A DNA stretch of 64,000 bases, taken from Adineta vaga. Its lineage: Eukaryota > Rotifera. Both the position numbers and the translations under genes were made by a program. Positions 1-11,082 of this stretch are shown one piece after another. Within the stretch, counting starts at the first letter, position 1; every line of letters starts with the position of its first letter. The notes below the pieces were generated by a model. It was not told the DNA's origin. It ran no database searches and saw only the letters and a list, made by a program, of their open reading frames with translations. The DNA lies in assembly GCA_021613535.1 (NCBI GenBank), contig CP075492.1:15190001-15254000 (forward strand), written 5' to 3'.

Positions 1-1906
1 CCTTAGTGACCTTGGGAATTGATAAAATATTTTGCTGAGGATACTATTACTGACTTTTTCATTGAACAGAAGCAAAACATTAGTCCAATTGAGAAAACAA
101 ACAGAGAGATTGTGCGTTTCAAGCGATTCGTGAGGATTGATAAAGATTAAGTTTTGAACATTTTCCAGAATCAGCCGAGAACGTAATTTTCTTTCTGCTT
201 TAAAATAATTTGTATTAAATTGTATAGAAACAATTTGTTCAGGCAGAAGTTTCTCATTAATCATGTTCATAAATGCATGAGATGGATCTGATAAATGTAC
301 TTTGACCTGAAATTCAATCAATAAAGGTATAATTTTCGTAGAAAACGAGTTGATTATATCATTTAACGTCAAATATTGACAGATTTCAAGAATAATATCC
401 CAACAAAAACCCGTATTCTTCAGAAAATCACAAGCCTAAAGAAAAATAAAAGAAAAAAATGTTTATTTCAGTTTAAAGGGAAAACCTACTAAAGCCTTTT
501 CATTTGCATGAGATTCTTCTTTGAAAATTTTCAGTTCTCTCATAAGTTTTGAATAAGTTAGTACATCGTTATCCAATAGTAATTTGCATTGATATTTAGA
601 TATTATCGAATCATTCGTTACCTCATCAAATAATCTCGTTATTCCAAAAAGTAATGGACACTTTGTAATGTCAATACTTGTAGAAAAACGTTCATAGAAC
701 ACTTTATTCCACATATCCATTAATCTATAATATAAATCGAACAATGATCTTTTACCGAAGCGAATAACATTAATTTACATTTCTTGATTTGATTCCGACG
801 TGATATCGAACGGATAGACAATGAAATCTTCTAATAAATAATCAATAATACTTAATGGATTGATCGTTCTGTTATTTATACTATTATCATCATGTATGTA
901 TATGAGAACTGGACGACACTAGAATGAAAGAAAGTCAGAATTTATCTTGTCGAGTAATAGAATGTATTGAACGAACTTCTTTGTTTAATGTTCGGTTATG
1001 AATTAGTTTACATGCATTTTGAAGTGAATCGGTAAAGAATGTCGGACAATATTGATAACGTTGTTGTAAATATTGAAAAAAAGATTCAGTTTGAAGATCA
1101 TTGTTTGTTTCGTCTTCATAGCGAATCTTTATACAGAATACATGATTTTTGCAGATAGACTAAGGAAAATACTTACTAAAGCTTCGATTCGATCACAATC
1201 TTCTTTGAATGTAATCAATTCAGATATTAATGTATCTCGCGTTGTTATCTCTTGTGTACGTATCACTCTATCACCTTTGACTAACGATGTGAATTGATAT
1301 TTAGCTGTGGGTAACCAACGATGTTTGCCAGGAAATCGACGAGTGATCCCAAATAGCATAGGGCATTTATCTACAGGAAAGTCATTCAACAATGGACAAA
1401 CAAAGATTTCTTTCCAGATGGCTGATAACCTCTGTCGGTTCGATTCAAGAGTTATATCCCATGGCCAGACGATGTAATTTTCCAGTAAATATTCAATAAA
1501 AATTTCTGAACAAAACATCGTTTTACAAAATATGTTATTTAATGTGCTGTTATCATTGTGTATGTATACAAGTACTAGACGATGCTAATGAAATAAGAGA
1601 CAATGATGTATTTATATAAATCGAGTGTGAATAAACCTCTGTGATGTCTGCTGAATCGAAAGCTGCTTGACAAGCTTTCGAAAGAGAACCGTAGAAAAAT
1701 GTTGGACAAGAATTGTAACGATTAATGAAACATTGGTAGAAAGATTCAATACCTTCTGTTTCATTTATACATTCCGCAGGAACTTGAAATAATACGATAA
1801 TAGTACATATTCTCTTTCAATAAGACAACTTACAAGGACTTCGATTATTATAACTGTAGTCATAATCAAACATTTCATCGTCACTGATATCATCAGAAAC
1901 TGTATC
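1..1906 (-). CDS. UAS-UAS-F-box fusion protein, 3' end beyond the window
   Basis: A spliced minus-strand gene whose start was not fixed. An acidic exon at about 1906-1834 (SDDISDDEMFDYDY) leads into an exon starting at 1782 with CPTFFYGSLSKACQAAF. The next exon reads VLVYIHNDNS, then YLLENYIVWPWDITLESN and CPMLFGI. This is the pattern of the UAS (thioredoxin-like) domain of FAF1/UBXD proteins. The whole unit then repeats in frame: CPTFFTDSLQNAC near 1040, VLIYIHDDNS near 890, FIVYPFDITSESN near 800, and CPLLFGITRLF in the 744-490 exon. The last exon (432 to the left edge) opens with CWDIILEICQYLTLNDIINSF, an F-box-like helix set, and continues as a Leu-rich region. Donors and acceptors (GTAAGT, GTAGGT, TTATAG, CTTTAG) keep frame. 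In known proteins UAS domains bind long-chain fatty acids or ubiquitin-pathway partners and F-boxes bind SKP1, so a substrate adaptor is inferred. Confidence 0.7.
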
Positions 1907-2474
1907 CTATTCCAAAAAAATATGTTAAAACATTTTTTATTATTGTTGAGAAATTTTTACCATATGTACTGTTATTCTGTTTTTGTTTGTTGAAAATATG
2001 CTGAAAAAAGAAATAATGACGATAGACAAGTCGAATTTGGTTACACTGATAACATGCAATAAGATGTTGGAAAAAAACCCTGTTTTTTTACCCAGACACA
2101 TTTATTACTCTAATAGTTTATTCTCTTAATGCAATAGAAAAAAAGAAGTAACATAACGACAGACTTCAACTATTGTGGTTGCTTTTCACTCTTCTGTTTC
2201 TTTCCTTTAGACATGATATTAAATGAAGAAAAAAAACAAGTTATGTTTCATTTTACTATATTCTCCGTTACACAGAACAGAATAACACGTTTTTTGTATT
2301 TTGTTCATTTAAATGGAATATTAATGGAACTTTGGCTGTTTTATCATCGATAGATTTAGACAATAGAAGATTTTATTAAAACTATCGACGAATATGAAGG
2401 ATTTCATACTTTTACACACAACGATGATCAGAAAAAAAGTACACGTAGATGTCATTTTGTAACTCTATCTGTAT
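1907..2474. other. Probable 5' region of the UAS gene, no firm gene
   Basis: One further short exon of the UAS gene may lie near 2010-1963 on the minus strand (ending STYG before a GTAAAA donor). An ATG near 2215 on the minus strand opens only 14 codons, rich in Lys and Gln. Nothing else is recognisable. Confidence 0.3.
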
Positions 2475-3012
2475 TTCTCGTTTGAATATAAGTTGATAAT
2501 GTAAATAGATAACAACTTGTATATGCACCTGTAATTGACAATAAACCGGTGACATTTAAAAACAAAATGTTTTTAGCCATCTGTAGAGAATTTGGTAAGA
2601 TAGATATAGTGTTAGTGTACTTTAGAGATAAAAGATTGAAACAGAAGTTATTAACAAACTACTGTAAAATAAAGACAATTGATTTTGAATTTGAATTGTT
2701 TGAATGGTGATATTTCTCGATGATTTTTGAACATTTCGAATATGTTTAGTGATCGAAAAACAAGCATATAGTCACTGGTGGACCTAAACTGAATATTAAT
2801 AAATTCCAAATGTCACTAAACAGTGAATATGTAGTTATTTGAATGATTTCAAAATGAATGAATACATAAAGATAAGATAGACCAATAATTCACAAAAATC
2901 AAATGAATTCATTAAAGCTCTTTCTCTTAAGTTAAAATTAATGTTCGTCATACATGCCGATCGACATAGAAGCAAGAATAATTAAACAAGATGTCGCACA
3001 TCTAAAATGAAA
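2475..3012 (-). pseudogene. Relic of a 7TM receptor gene (3' half)
   Basis: This stretch has no useful open frame, but by eye it aligns base by base with the intact receptor at 18113-19247. Shared blocks include TAAAGATAAAAGATTGAAAC near 2620 (18343), a long match around AAATTCCAAATG at 2800 (18570), and the small exon with ATAGAAGCAAGAA at 2966 (18840). Order and strand match exons 3 and 2 of the intact gene. Many substitutions and small indels separate the two, so this is an old dead copy. The matching 5' fragment lies at 6385-6480. Confidence 0.7.
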
Positions 3013-3408
3013 CTACAAAATATTCTTCTGAGTATATTGATACAAAAATGATCATATAATCTGATTTCTTCTATTAAAACTGCTTAAGAATATAACCGCT
3101 ATTATTTTGATCAAGTACAGACCCTTAATATTCACTTGTTGAGTTTATGTTTTAGTCTGGATATTATAATTAAATTTTAATTAGGTTCAGATTCATACGT
3201 ATATTCATCTTACTATTCTAATTTCTCGCATAATAGATATTATACTTTAATTTAAAATTCATCATAGAAAAGTAATTATTGTGATTACACAAAATCCACT
3301 CTTATTTCGTCGATTGATTTCTTTTTTCAACTACATTTTAATTATGGTATAGTAAGTATAGAATATATTTAAGTAAATAATGGTACACAACACTCAACAA
3401 TGTTAAAG
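3013..3408. other. AT-rich spacer
   Basis: Very AT-rich sequence between the receptor relic and the 3' end of the intact receptor. No open frame or repeat was recognised. Confidence 0.4.
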
Positions 3409-4371
3409 TTAATGACAAAAGAGAAAGGTTTTTACTTCATTGCGAAAGGTTTTTGAAACAACTAAATTAGTATAAGATGCCACACAAAATGGAATAAAAT
3501 CGATAAATCTTGCGACATTTACTAGAAAAGTATCTATTTGTGTTTGCAGTTGACTTTTCTCATTATTTTTAGTTATTTGTTGTTGAATAAGAACTAATGA
3601 AATCATTAAACTAAATATAAGATAAACACTAATATTGATAAACATAATACGAATGAGTTGCATTTCTTTCGAATTAACTGAATTGAAATCACCTCTTGGT
3701 AATCCACTTTTCGAAAAAACCATAGTATCAGGTCGTATTCGACGTATTCGACGAATATTTCTTATAGGCCACAAGCCGAACACCATCATAAGTACAGGTA
3801 CTAGAATTCCTTTTACAATAAGTGAATAATAGGCTGTACCTTCCACTAAATTTGGTTCAAGATAACATACGAAATAATTCGGCACAACTTCTGCAAGCTT
3901 TGGTATTATAAAGCCATAACTATGTGCTAATATCCAAAATAATGTTACAGTAATAATACATATATAAGCAAGACGACGAGTACTTTTTCGTCTAGTACTG
4001 GCATTTGGTGAAGTAATCAGTATTCGATCAATTGATGCAAGAATTAAATAAGAAGGTGGTAAAATATCGCTGAGAATCACAATATAAAAGTAAAAACGAC
4101 AGAATTGTAAATTGGTGAAAAGATTGTAGAAATCATAACCATATATTAATGTTGTGAACAATAATGATGTATATATTAAGAGAAGATTACCACTATTGAA
4201 TGCTATCAAATAGATTGAACATGGATTTTTTCGTAGATTTTTTCTAGTAAAAACGACCAGACCAATGATACAACTTATACTACCGAAAACAATCAAAATC
4301 GGACCTCCAATTTGAAATAAATACGTTTGTATTGATACTAGAAAGTTGATATAATATAATTCCGAAGACAT
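3409..4371 (-). CDS. Rhodopsin-type 7TM receptor (FMRFamide-receptor-like), single exon
   Basis: An intact intronless gene of 320 codons from MSSELYY. An upstream in-frame ATG at 4449 would add 26 polar residues that look like leader rather than protein. Seven hydrophobic segments are visible. TM1 is followed by the short NLRKNPC loop, which is typical of the divergent rotifer/invertebrate peptide-receptor group. TM3 ends in LASIDRILIT (a D-R pair in place of E/DRY), and TM7 ends with NLVVSKTFRNEV before a short tail. The third loop carries an odd IRRIRRIRRIR tract made by a small tandem DNA repeat near 3740-3765. A plasma-membrane, G-protein-coupled receptor of unknown ligand is the likely role. 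It lies between two fragments of a different receptor relic. Confidence 0.8.
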   Translation of the reverse strand: MSSELYYINFLVSIQTYLFQIGGPILIVFGSISCIIGLVVFTRKNLRKNPCSIYLIAFNSGNLLLIYTSLLFTTLIYGYDFYNLFTNLQFCRFYFYIVILSDILPPSYLILASIDRILITSPNASTRRKSTRRLAYICIITVTLFWILAHSYGFIIPKLAEVVPNYFVCYLEPNLVEGTAYYSLIVKGILVPVLMMVFGLWPIRNIRRIRRIRPDTMVFSKSGLPRGDFNSVNSKEMQLIRIMFINISVYLIFSLMISLVLIQQQITKNNEKSQLQTQIDTFLVNVARFIDFIPFCVASYTNLVVSKTFRNEVKTFLFCH

Positions 4372-6384
4372 CGTCAATGTTTTCTTAACTGATAACTGCG
4401 AAGTTTGATGTTGAAATGCTGTGTAAGATAGAAGAAATTGTTCAGACAAAATTATTAACAGCTTCTCTGCTATTTAATCCCATGGTACTTAAAACAGCAT
4501 AAGCGGATTTTCATAAAGTTATGATAAAAAGAAAGAATCTGCTTTTTTTTAGCATAATTAATGTACTTTTAATTAGATAAAATATAAGTGCGACGTTGTT
4601 TTTACTGAAAAACTCATGTTAAAATGGAATGCATTTGGAATATGAATATTTATGCGTTAGCTTGAACTATTTTTAATAAAATTGTTTTTAGTCATTCCTT
4701 TCTTATAGCATGTTGAATTAACTGAAGTTGCGAACAACTAGTAGAAGTGAAGTCTTCTTATTGTAATCCAAAATTTATTCATTGTATTTTGGTTCGAACT
4801 TTTCGTCATATTACAAAAAAAGAAACGTTCAAAACATTAGTGAGTTAAAGTTCTCCCATTCTTGTAAAGTATTGAGTATCACTCTACGACAACTGACCCA
4901 AACATAGTATGAAATTTTTGTTTATCAACCTTTTCTAAAATTTTGAAGAAAGAAATCATAAAAGGAGTCTTTTTGATCATAAAGATATCCCATTTTCAAA
5001 TGATCAATACTCGAGATGACAATTCTGTATGAAAACAAATGAAATATACAAATTCGATGTATATGAAATGAGAATGAATAATTAACGTGTTAACTCGCAA
5101 CGAATCAACCAAGAGTTGTGCTGTTTTGTCTCCAATTCGAAAATAATCGAGCTGTATTGTCGTGAGTGTGTATAGAAAAGCGTACTACAAATGAATAAGA
5201 AAGTTAAACAGTGAATAGAGATTAAGATGTTCACTCTCAAGGTATCATCCGAGTACTGTGTTTCTTAATCTGCGACTTCGGTACCCTCAATGTTTAATAT
5301 TCTAAAAATCTATATGTATATACGAACTATGGCACTAGTTTTAAGTCTAATATTTGATACATCCGGGAGTTCATAGCATGTTTATTAGAATTTGAATGAT
5401 AAATGATTGATTCGCAATTAGACACGGGAGCTCTTAAGTTTCAGTCGCTGAACATTTTTCGAGAAATACGTAAATAGATTCTCTCTTTTTTTAGGAAACT
5501 AGTTGTTTATGTATTCCTGCATTATTAGACGTACACTCAGCCTATATATTAAGGCTCTATTCATTAGTGTAATTTCTAAGTAAGAAAGATCTTTTTGTTG
5601 TTGATAAACGTCGAAAGTCATCCTCTCCATAGTTGCTAGGAATGAAACAAAATTAAGCCTTTCCAAACTAATAGTGTGATGCGCTAATTTTTTTAATATT
5701 CGAGTCTTTCATTTTTGTTTCGATTGATATGATGATTATCAAAAACACATGAAATAATCTTCACTATCATTTCTTCTCGTTATTACACTTGTGTAAGAAC
5801 ATTCAATACCGTGTATCACTGATTCTGTTAAAACAGGTGACCGTCTAATCACATAATTCATCTTTCCATTTAATTTATTGGAAGATAGCATAGTTTTTGA
5901 GGAAATGTATATTTGGTAGGTAAAGTACAAAATTATCGATCTTGCGTATATCGATGGTTAGTATTTAGAATTTGATTTAATCGATAACATACATTTTGCA
6001 TGTAACAAACAAGAGTGTAGTCATCAAGATGATCGAGAATTCGGTATAAACGAATTCAACGGGTAATGTGATAAGTGCCGACATAATGTTTTGTAGAGAT
6101 ATATTATGAGTTGTTGCTTCGATGTTTTTGATCGAGTATGTTGTTATTTGCTGTGTCAGGAACTTTTCACGGTGGTGCAATCACTTGATTGATTGAAGAA
6201 ACGAGAAAAGGCAAGACACCAATGACGAGAATATCAAATTGGTGGAAAAGATGCCGTAATCATAGTTGTCAGGACTCATTGATTTAAGAGTAACCACCTT
6301 CGTTTAGTCGATTTTTCAGACATCTTTATCCTCACATGACAAACCCATATCAGATTTCGTCCGATTGACTTAGAAATTTTTCTC
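4372..6384. other. Intergenic region without a supported gene
   Basis: About 2 kb of AT-rich sequence with only short open frames on both strands (for example 5739-5930 and 5977-6180, minus), none with a recognisable domain. The 5977-6180 frame has a hydrophobic end and could be more receptor debris, but no alignable match to the other receptors was found by eye. Confidence 0.4.
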
Positions 6385-6480
6385 GAGATAGTCATACGAA
6401 TATTGGATTTCAACGAAGAATTGCTTGTTTAAATACATAAATATTGAATGAATGCTCAGTATAGCACCAAGAGAAAACAA
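6385..6480 (-). pseudogene. Relic of a 7TM receptor gene (5' fragment)
   Basis: About 90 bases match the first exon of the intact receptor at 19247-18931: the run AAATACATAAATATT followed by GAATGA...AGTA.CACCAAGAGAAA at 6434-6474 corresponds to 19119-19157. This is the TM1/first-loop region (TRPILRSNPC in the intact gene). Strand and order fit the 3' relic at 2475-3012, so the two are probably one dead gene now split by about 3.4 kb that contains an intact receptor. Confidence 0.6.
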
Positions 6481-7410
6481 TAAAGATCGTTTTAGTTGTT
6501 TCTAGAACATTATTGTTTAATATTCAGATGACATAAGCGTATGTATGAATGAGTAATAAAAGAGAAAAAATCTAGACTTCCAAAATATTCTTTTTCTGTT
6601 TTGCTCTCTTTCTCTATTGTCTTGACCGAAAGCATTTGTAAGATGAAATTATTGATTTGAATTCCTAGAGATGAGATTAGATTATATGTATGTACATGTG
6701 TTTACCCAAGGCTTTCTTTGTCGATCGTTTTATATGCAGAATTCAATTATAATTCTCAAAATTGTAGCAAAAATAGAAAGAAATTATTAAAATCCATCTT
6801 GAGAATATTTCCTACGGAAATGGTGTAGCACGACAAAATGTATAACTTGTAATTTTATGTAATATTTTATTTTTTAATAATTATATTTCCGCATGAAGAG
6901 ATCAAATTGACCAAAATTCGAACATATATTAATGATCAGATTTAACTATTTATTTTTCTATTCAAGTTAGATGGTCAATTTTTATCAGGTATCAGTAAAT
7001 GTCAGCTTATCGGAACAATTCAATCAAAGATCTTACGTCCTAAATAGAAATAATCGGCTTAGTTGGGATGTATTTCATGTATTACACAATGGAAATTTGC
7101 CATATTGTACATTCAGACGCAGTTGAAAGATAGGTAGAGTTGTACGAAGAATAGCATTTCTTTATCACACACGCGAACTTAACAATAAATCGATTGTCGT
7201 TGTTCAAAATTATGATTTTTATCCTTCACGTAATATAAACGTAACAATACTTCAAAACTCATCAGATCGACATAGATCGCTTTCCAATTTTCACTATCGA
7301 GCAGGTCAAAAAGAATCTTGTCGTAAAGCAGTTTTTACAAACAAATTTCTAAACATAACTTTTTATTTCTAATAAAAATAATGCATTTAATCGAATATAT
7401 TTTAAAGTTA
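6481..7410. other. Spacer with a weak coding-like tract
   Basis: Mostly AT-rich. On the plus strand, about 6970-7330 reads as two adjacent frames without early stops (YVLNRNNRLSWDVF, then VVRRIAFLYHTREL). It resembles no family I know and has no start or splice signals I can trust, so it is not called as a gene. Confidence 0.25.
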
Positions 7411-8938
7411 TTATATTCTTTCAGTTTCTGTATGAGTATATCCATTGTTATGTTGTTTCAAAATTTGATGATCTCTAGTTTTCACCATTTCAAGTACTAA
7501 TGTTCGATAATGTTTATCTTTCTTTTCCATTTGTTTACGATGATGAAATGGAACAGAAAAAAACCAGATAATAACAACAATATGAAAGGCAACGAAAATG
7601 CCGAGCGTAACATAAAAAGCACCATGATCTAAAGATGTAATCCAACTGTCACTAGTAGCACGATAATCTGTTGTACGCGTCCATGTTATAACACTAATAA
7701 CAGAATGCCAAAAAGAATGAATAACAAGATTAGTCATACATAACAATCCATATTTATCCAATGATGTTAAATAAGAAACAGTTGGCTAAAGAAAAAATAT
7801 TCGATCGTACAAATAATATAAAGACTATTGTATTCTAATAAAACTTACAAGTGATCTATTAACAGTCCATCGGAATGTGACTGATGTTAAAAGAAGTGTA
7901 CATGAAACTTGAAGTCGATTTATTGCAACTCTATAACGAAATTTGTATTTCGGAAATTGAATGATATAAATTAATAACTTACTGCATCGGCATTCCAAAA
8001 GTACAAAATGATACTGATGTTATCAATAAAATAAGAAAATAACCATTCCAGAAGAAATATGCTGATTGACGTGCTTTTAAAATAAATCAAATTTAGAAGA
8101 AAAATTAACATTTGATTTAATGAAACAAAAATTATACAAACCAGCATGACATGTCACTGTTAAAACAGATCGTTTTGGTTCTTCTTTATTATTTCGATGT
8201 TTCATTTCGTGTTCATCATTATCATCAGTAGAAAAAAGAAAATCTTTAATAAATCTTTGTTCAGAATCGACATGTTCATATAAAGACCATTCTTGTTGAT
8301 CAATAAATGCTTCTCGATTAATTCCACTTAATTGATATGGATCCGGACATAGAAGAACTTTCTCATGAAAGAACATTGAAGTAACTGATATTGATAAATC
8401 TTGAACATCAGATGGGAAATGATGTAATTCTAATTTTTCCCAAAATAAACCTTTGATAATTCGATGTTCACATATATAGATTAGATTATCATATTTATTT
8501 ATTTTTGCTGTATATTTAATTTGTTCTTTTAAATCACCTAAACTATTTTCAATATAAAGTTGAGGATGCCAATATGATTCAGTATATTTTTCGAGTATTA
8601 TTGTTTTTCCATTGGATAGAAGATTTTGATTCTCAATCGAAAGAGTTGATAGAAATTCATTGAATGAAACTGACCAACGTGATTCAATCGATGCATGTGC
8701 TTGGTATTTTTCATTCAATGTATCAATTTCACCTGAATAGATAGAGTTTTGAAAGATTTCTTTTTCGCTTTTAATCGAAAAAAATTACCTATACGAAGAA
8801 ATACAAGACGAACATAAACACGAACAGCTTGATTTGTTTGTGTTGATGGATTCAAATCGATACTTGTTTCTTGAATAACTAGAAGAAGTTTTAAATTATT
8901 TTCTTTGATTTATTCAGTTTATTACCTGTTGCGGACAT
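7411..8938 (-). CDS. Pentameric ligand-gated ion channel subunit lacking the Cys-loop cysteines
   Basis: Exons join in frame from ATG 8938 (MSATVIQETSIDLNP) through splice sites near 8900, 8790-8725, 8145-8075, 7985-7955 and 7850-7785. The extracellular part shows VYVRLVFLRIGEIDTLNEKY, then SRW, YWHPQLYIEN and KGLFWEKLELHHFPSDVQDL, the classic beta-sandwich signature. At the two positions that hold Cys in metazoan receptors there are Glu and Leu, as in bacterial GLIC/ELIC-type channels. M1 is FFWNGYFLILLITSVSF, M2 starts RLQVSCTLLLTSVTF, and the M2-M3 loop reads PTVSYLTSLDKY. A Lys/Gln-rich linker ends with M4 near DHGAFYVTLGIFVAF. No signal peptide is seen at this start, so a 5' exon may be missed. 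It should form a homo- or hetero-pentamer in the membrane; ligand and ion choice are unknown. Confidence 0.8.
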
Positions 8939-9724
8939 GGTAATGTACGATAGAATGAAAGTAATGTCAAATTTGAAAATGGACGAATATTAAATAGACG
9001 GTAATTTCAAAAACAATATGAAATAAAACGCCTTGTTTAATGACTTTTCTATCATCAATGTATATGCGTCGAAATTATGTATGTGGGAATAACATGTCAT
9101 ACCGTATAAACAGATAATTAACAGCAAGTAATGAAAAAAACATTAATGAAGAAAAATACGGTATTTTATTTATGTATTTCGTTAGATATGCATGAAAAAG
9201 TTACATTATTAGATATAGTTGAAGACACATGAATAATTTCTCATTTATCTTGCTGAATGACCAAAATATTGATGAAATGTATCGAGTAATTTGATATAGG
9301 TCTATGAATAAGCGTATACTTCTGAGATCACATCGGTCTTCTTTCAAAGCAATCGAAATTATGATCAGAAAAGAAACAAAATGACGTAATTATGTTGTTT
9401 TTTTTCAAATGTTTGATGAAGTATTCTTTTCTTTCAATTTACTAATTCTCCAAGAAAAGTTACAGTACCGAATAGATATTTGGGACGAAGTTTGACACTA
9501 AGAACTCAATGAAGACGTCGAGTATATTTAGATTTATTCGTGCAACTTAAAAATACATGATGGTGACAAATTAGCGGAAGATAGAAGGTGGCATCAAGTA
9601 GAGGAATGGTAATGTGAGACAAAGGACAAGAATAATACACAATATAAAGACAAGAGCTGAGGTTGGGTTGAGTATGTATTCCGACAAACGCATTATAATG
9701 GTATTGTTCAATTTAATTTGATCA
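8939..9724. other. Intergenic, nothing recognised
   Basis: AT-rich spacer between the channel gene and the single-UAS gene. The start of this stretch (8939-9020) reads openly as part of the channel's upstream strand and could hold a missed 5' exon. Confidence 0.35.
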
Positions 9725-10790
9725 TTATGAAAATGTAGCAGATCTGGATGATGCTAAATTGAAAATGAAATTTATGTTTTTTTTTTGATAGAAAATGTGT
9801 AAACGAACTTCTGTATCTCTTGTTGTACTATGAAGAGAACTATTAGAGGCTATTGAGGAATTTTCAAAACGTCGTCGTGAACATTGATAAACTGTTCCAG
9901 TCGTATTTACTTTGAAAAACAAAATTTCGTTTCATCCTATAGAATGACAAAATATCACTTACATTGATTGTCATCAATTTGTTGAAGGACATTCTCTCTT
10001 GATTTGACATTCTGTATATAGAAATTCATGAGTGTATTTTGAAATCAATCAATCAATAGATTTACCAGATCGTGTTGAAATAGATCAGGTTCTTCTTTAA
10101 ATGCGATCAGTTCAGATAGTAATGTATCCAAGGTTGCTTTTACTTGAGTGCGAGTTAATCTATCACCTCGAAGTAATGATGTGAATTCAAATGATTTTAT
10201 TAGGCCTGAAGAAGAACATCTTATTCCAATCAACATTGGATATTTATCGACAAAATAATCGATTCGTAAGGGTAAAAAAAAGGTTTTCTGCCAGATAATT
10301 AATAGTCTTTCTTCATTGGATTTAAGAGTTATATCCCATGGCCAGACAATGTAATTTTCTAGTAAATAATCAATTAAAACTTCTGAACAGAATGTCGTTT
10401 CACAAAATGTATTGCTGAATGTACTCCTGCCATTATGTATGTAAACAAGCAATGGACAACGCTAAGAAAAAAAAGAAACAACAGTATAGTTCTAATCATA
10501 AGTTAACTGTAAGTAAACCTCTTTGATATTTGCGGAAGCGAAAGCTGCTTGACACGCTTCGTAAAGAGAGCCGTAGAAAAATGTTGGACAAGCATAGTAA
10601 CGACTTATGAAACATTTGTAAAAAAGTTCGATACCATATATTTCATCTTTACATTCCGAAGGAACTTGGAATAATATACAAAAATAGTCGACAAAACTTT
10701 TCTTTTTCTATAAAGAAAACATACAAGGACTTTCATCATTGGAACCATACTCATCATTTAGCAATTCATCATTTATCGCAAAGTCTGTAT
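9725..10790 (-). CDS. Single-UAS-domain protein (FAF1/UBXD-like), probably partial model
   Basis: A paralogue of the gene at 1-1906 with the same exon plan. A short acidic exon near 10790-10725 (TDFAINDELLNDEYGS) is followed by an exon from about 10673 reading VPSECKDEIYGIELFYKC and CPTFFYGSLYEACQAAF. The 10452-10070 exon carries LLVYIHNGRSTFSN, YLLENYIVWPWDITLKSN and YPMLIGIRC. Downstream are a small exon near 10017-9963 (NVKSRENVLQQIDDNQ) and a last segment in 9920-9725 with GTVYQCSRRRFENSS. Only one UAS unit is present and no F-box was found downstream, nor a UBX domain, so this is either a shorter family member or a 3'-truncated one. The thioredoxin-like fold lacks a CxxC active site, as in FAF1. 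A ubiquitin/ERAD-linked adaptor role is inferred from the family. Confidence 0.6.
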
Positions 10791-11082
10791 GCTATATACA
10801 ACAAAATTTATTGATACATCTTTGCTACTTCATAAATTCACCTACCATTCTTGCCTATAATCGCCGTTATATCGAAAAAAAAGTAAAAAGAGTAATCGAC
10901 GACTTCCTTTATTCATTCCACGTGATCGAATGTTGAAAAGAAAGACTGTTTCTTTTATTCACATTCATAGGTGAAGCACATACATTTTTACATTAAAACA
11001 GAAACGAATTAACACGTGTGCACAAACAACATACTTGTTTTTAAATTGAAGAAAATATTTTAAATGAAACAGTATAGATGTT

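Noticed and set aside
1073-1297. Plus-strand frame of 74 codons
   Set aside because: It lies antisense to well-supported UAS exons and has no family content.
2170-2217. Small minus-strand frame MSKGKKQKSEKQPQ
   Set aside because: Only 14 codons and no splice donor in place to extend it.
5977-6180. Hydrophobic minus-strand frame as a receptor TM segment
   Set aside because: No alignable similarity by eye to any receptor in the window.
6970-7330. Plus-strand coding-like tract
   Set aside because: Frame is interrupted, no domain, no splice logic; may be a relic but not supportable.
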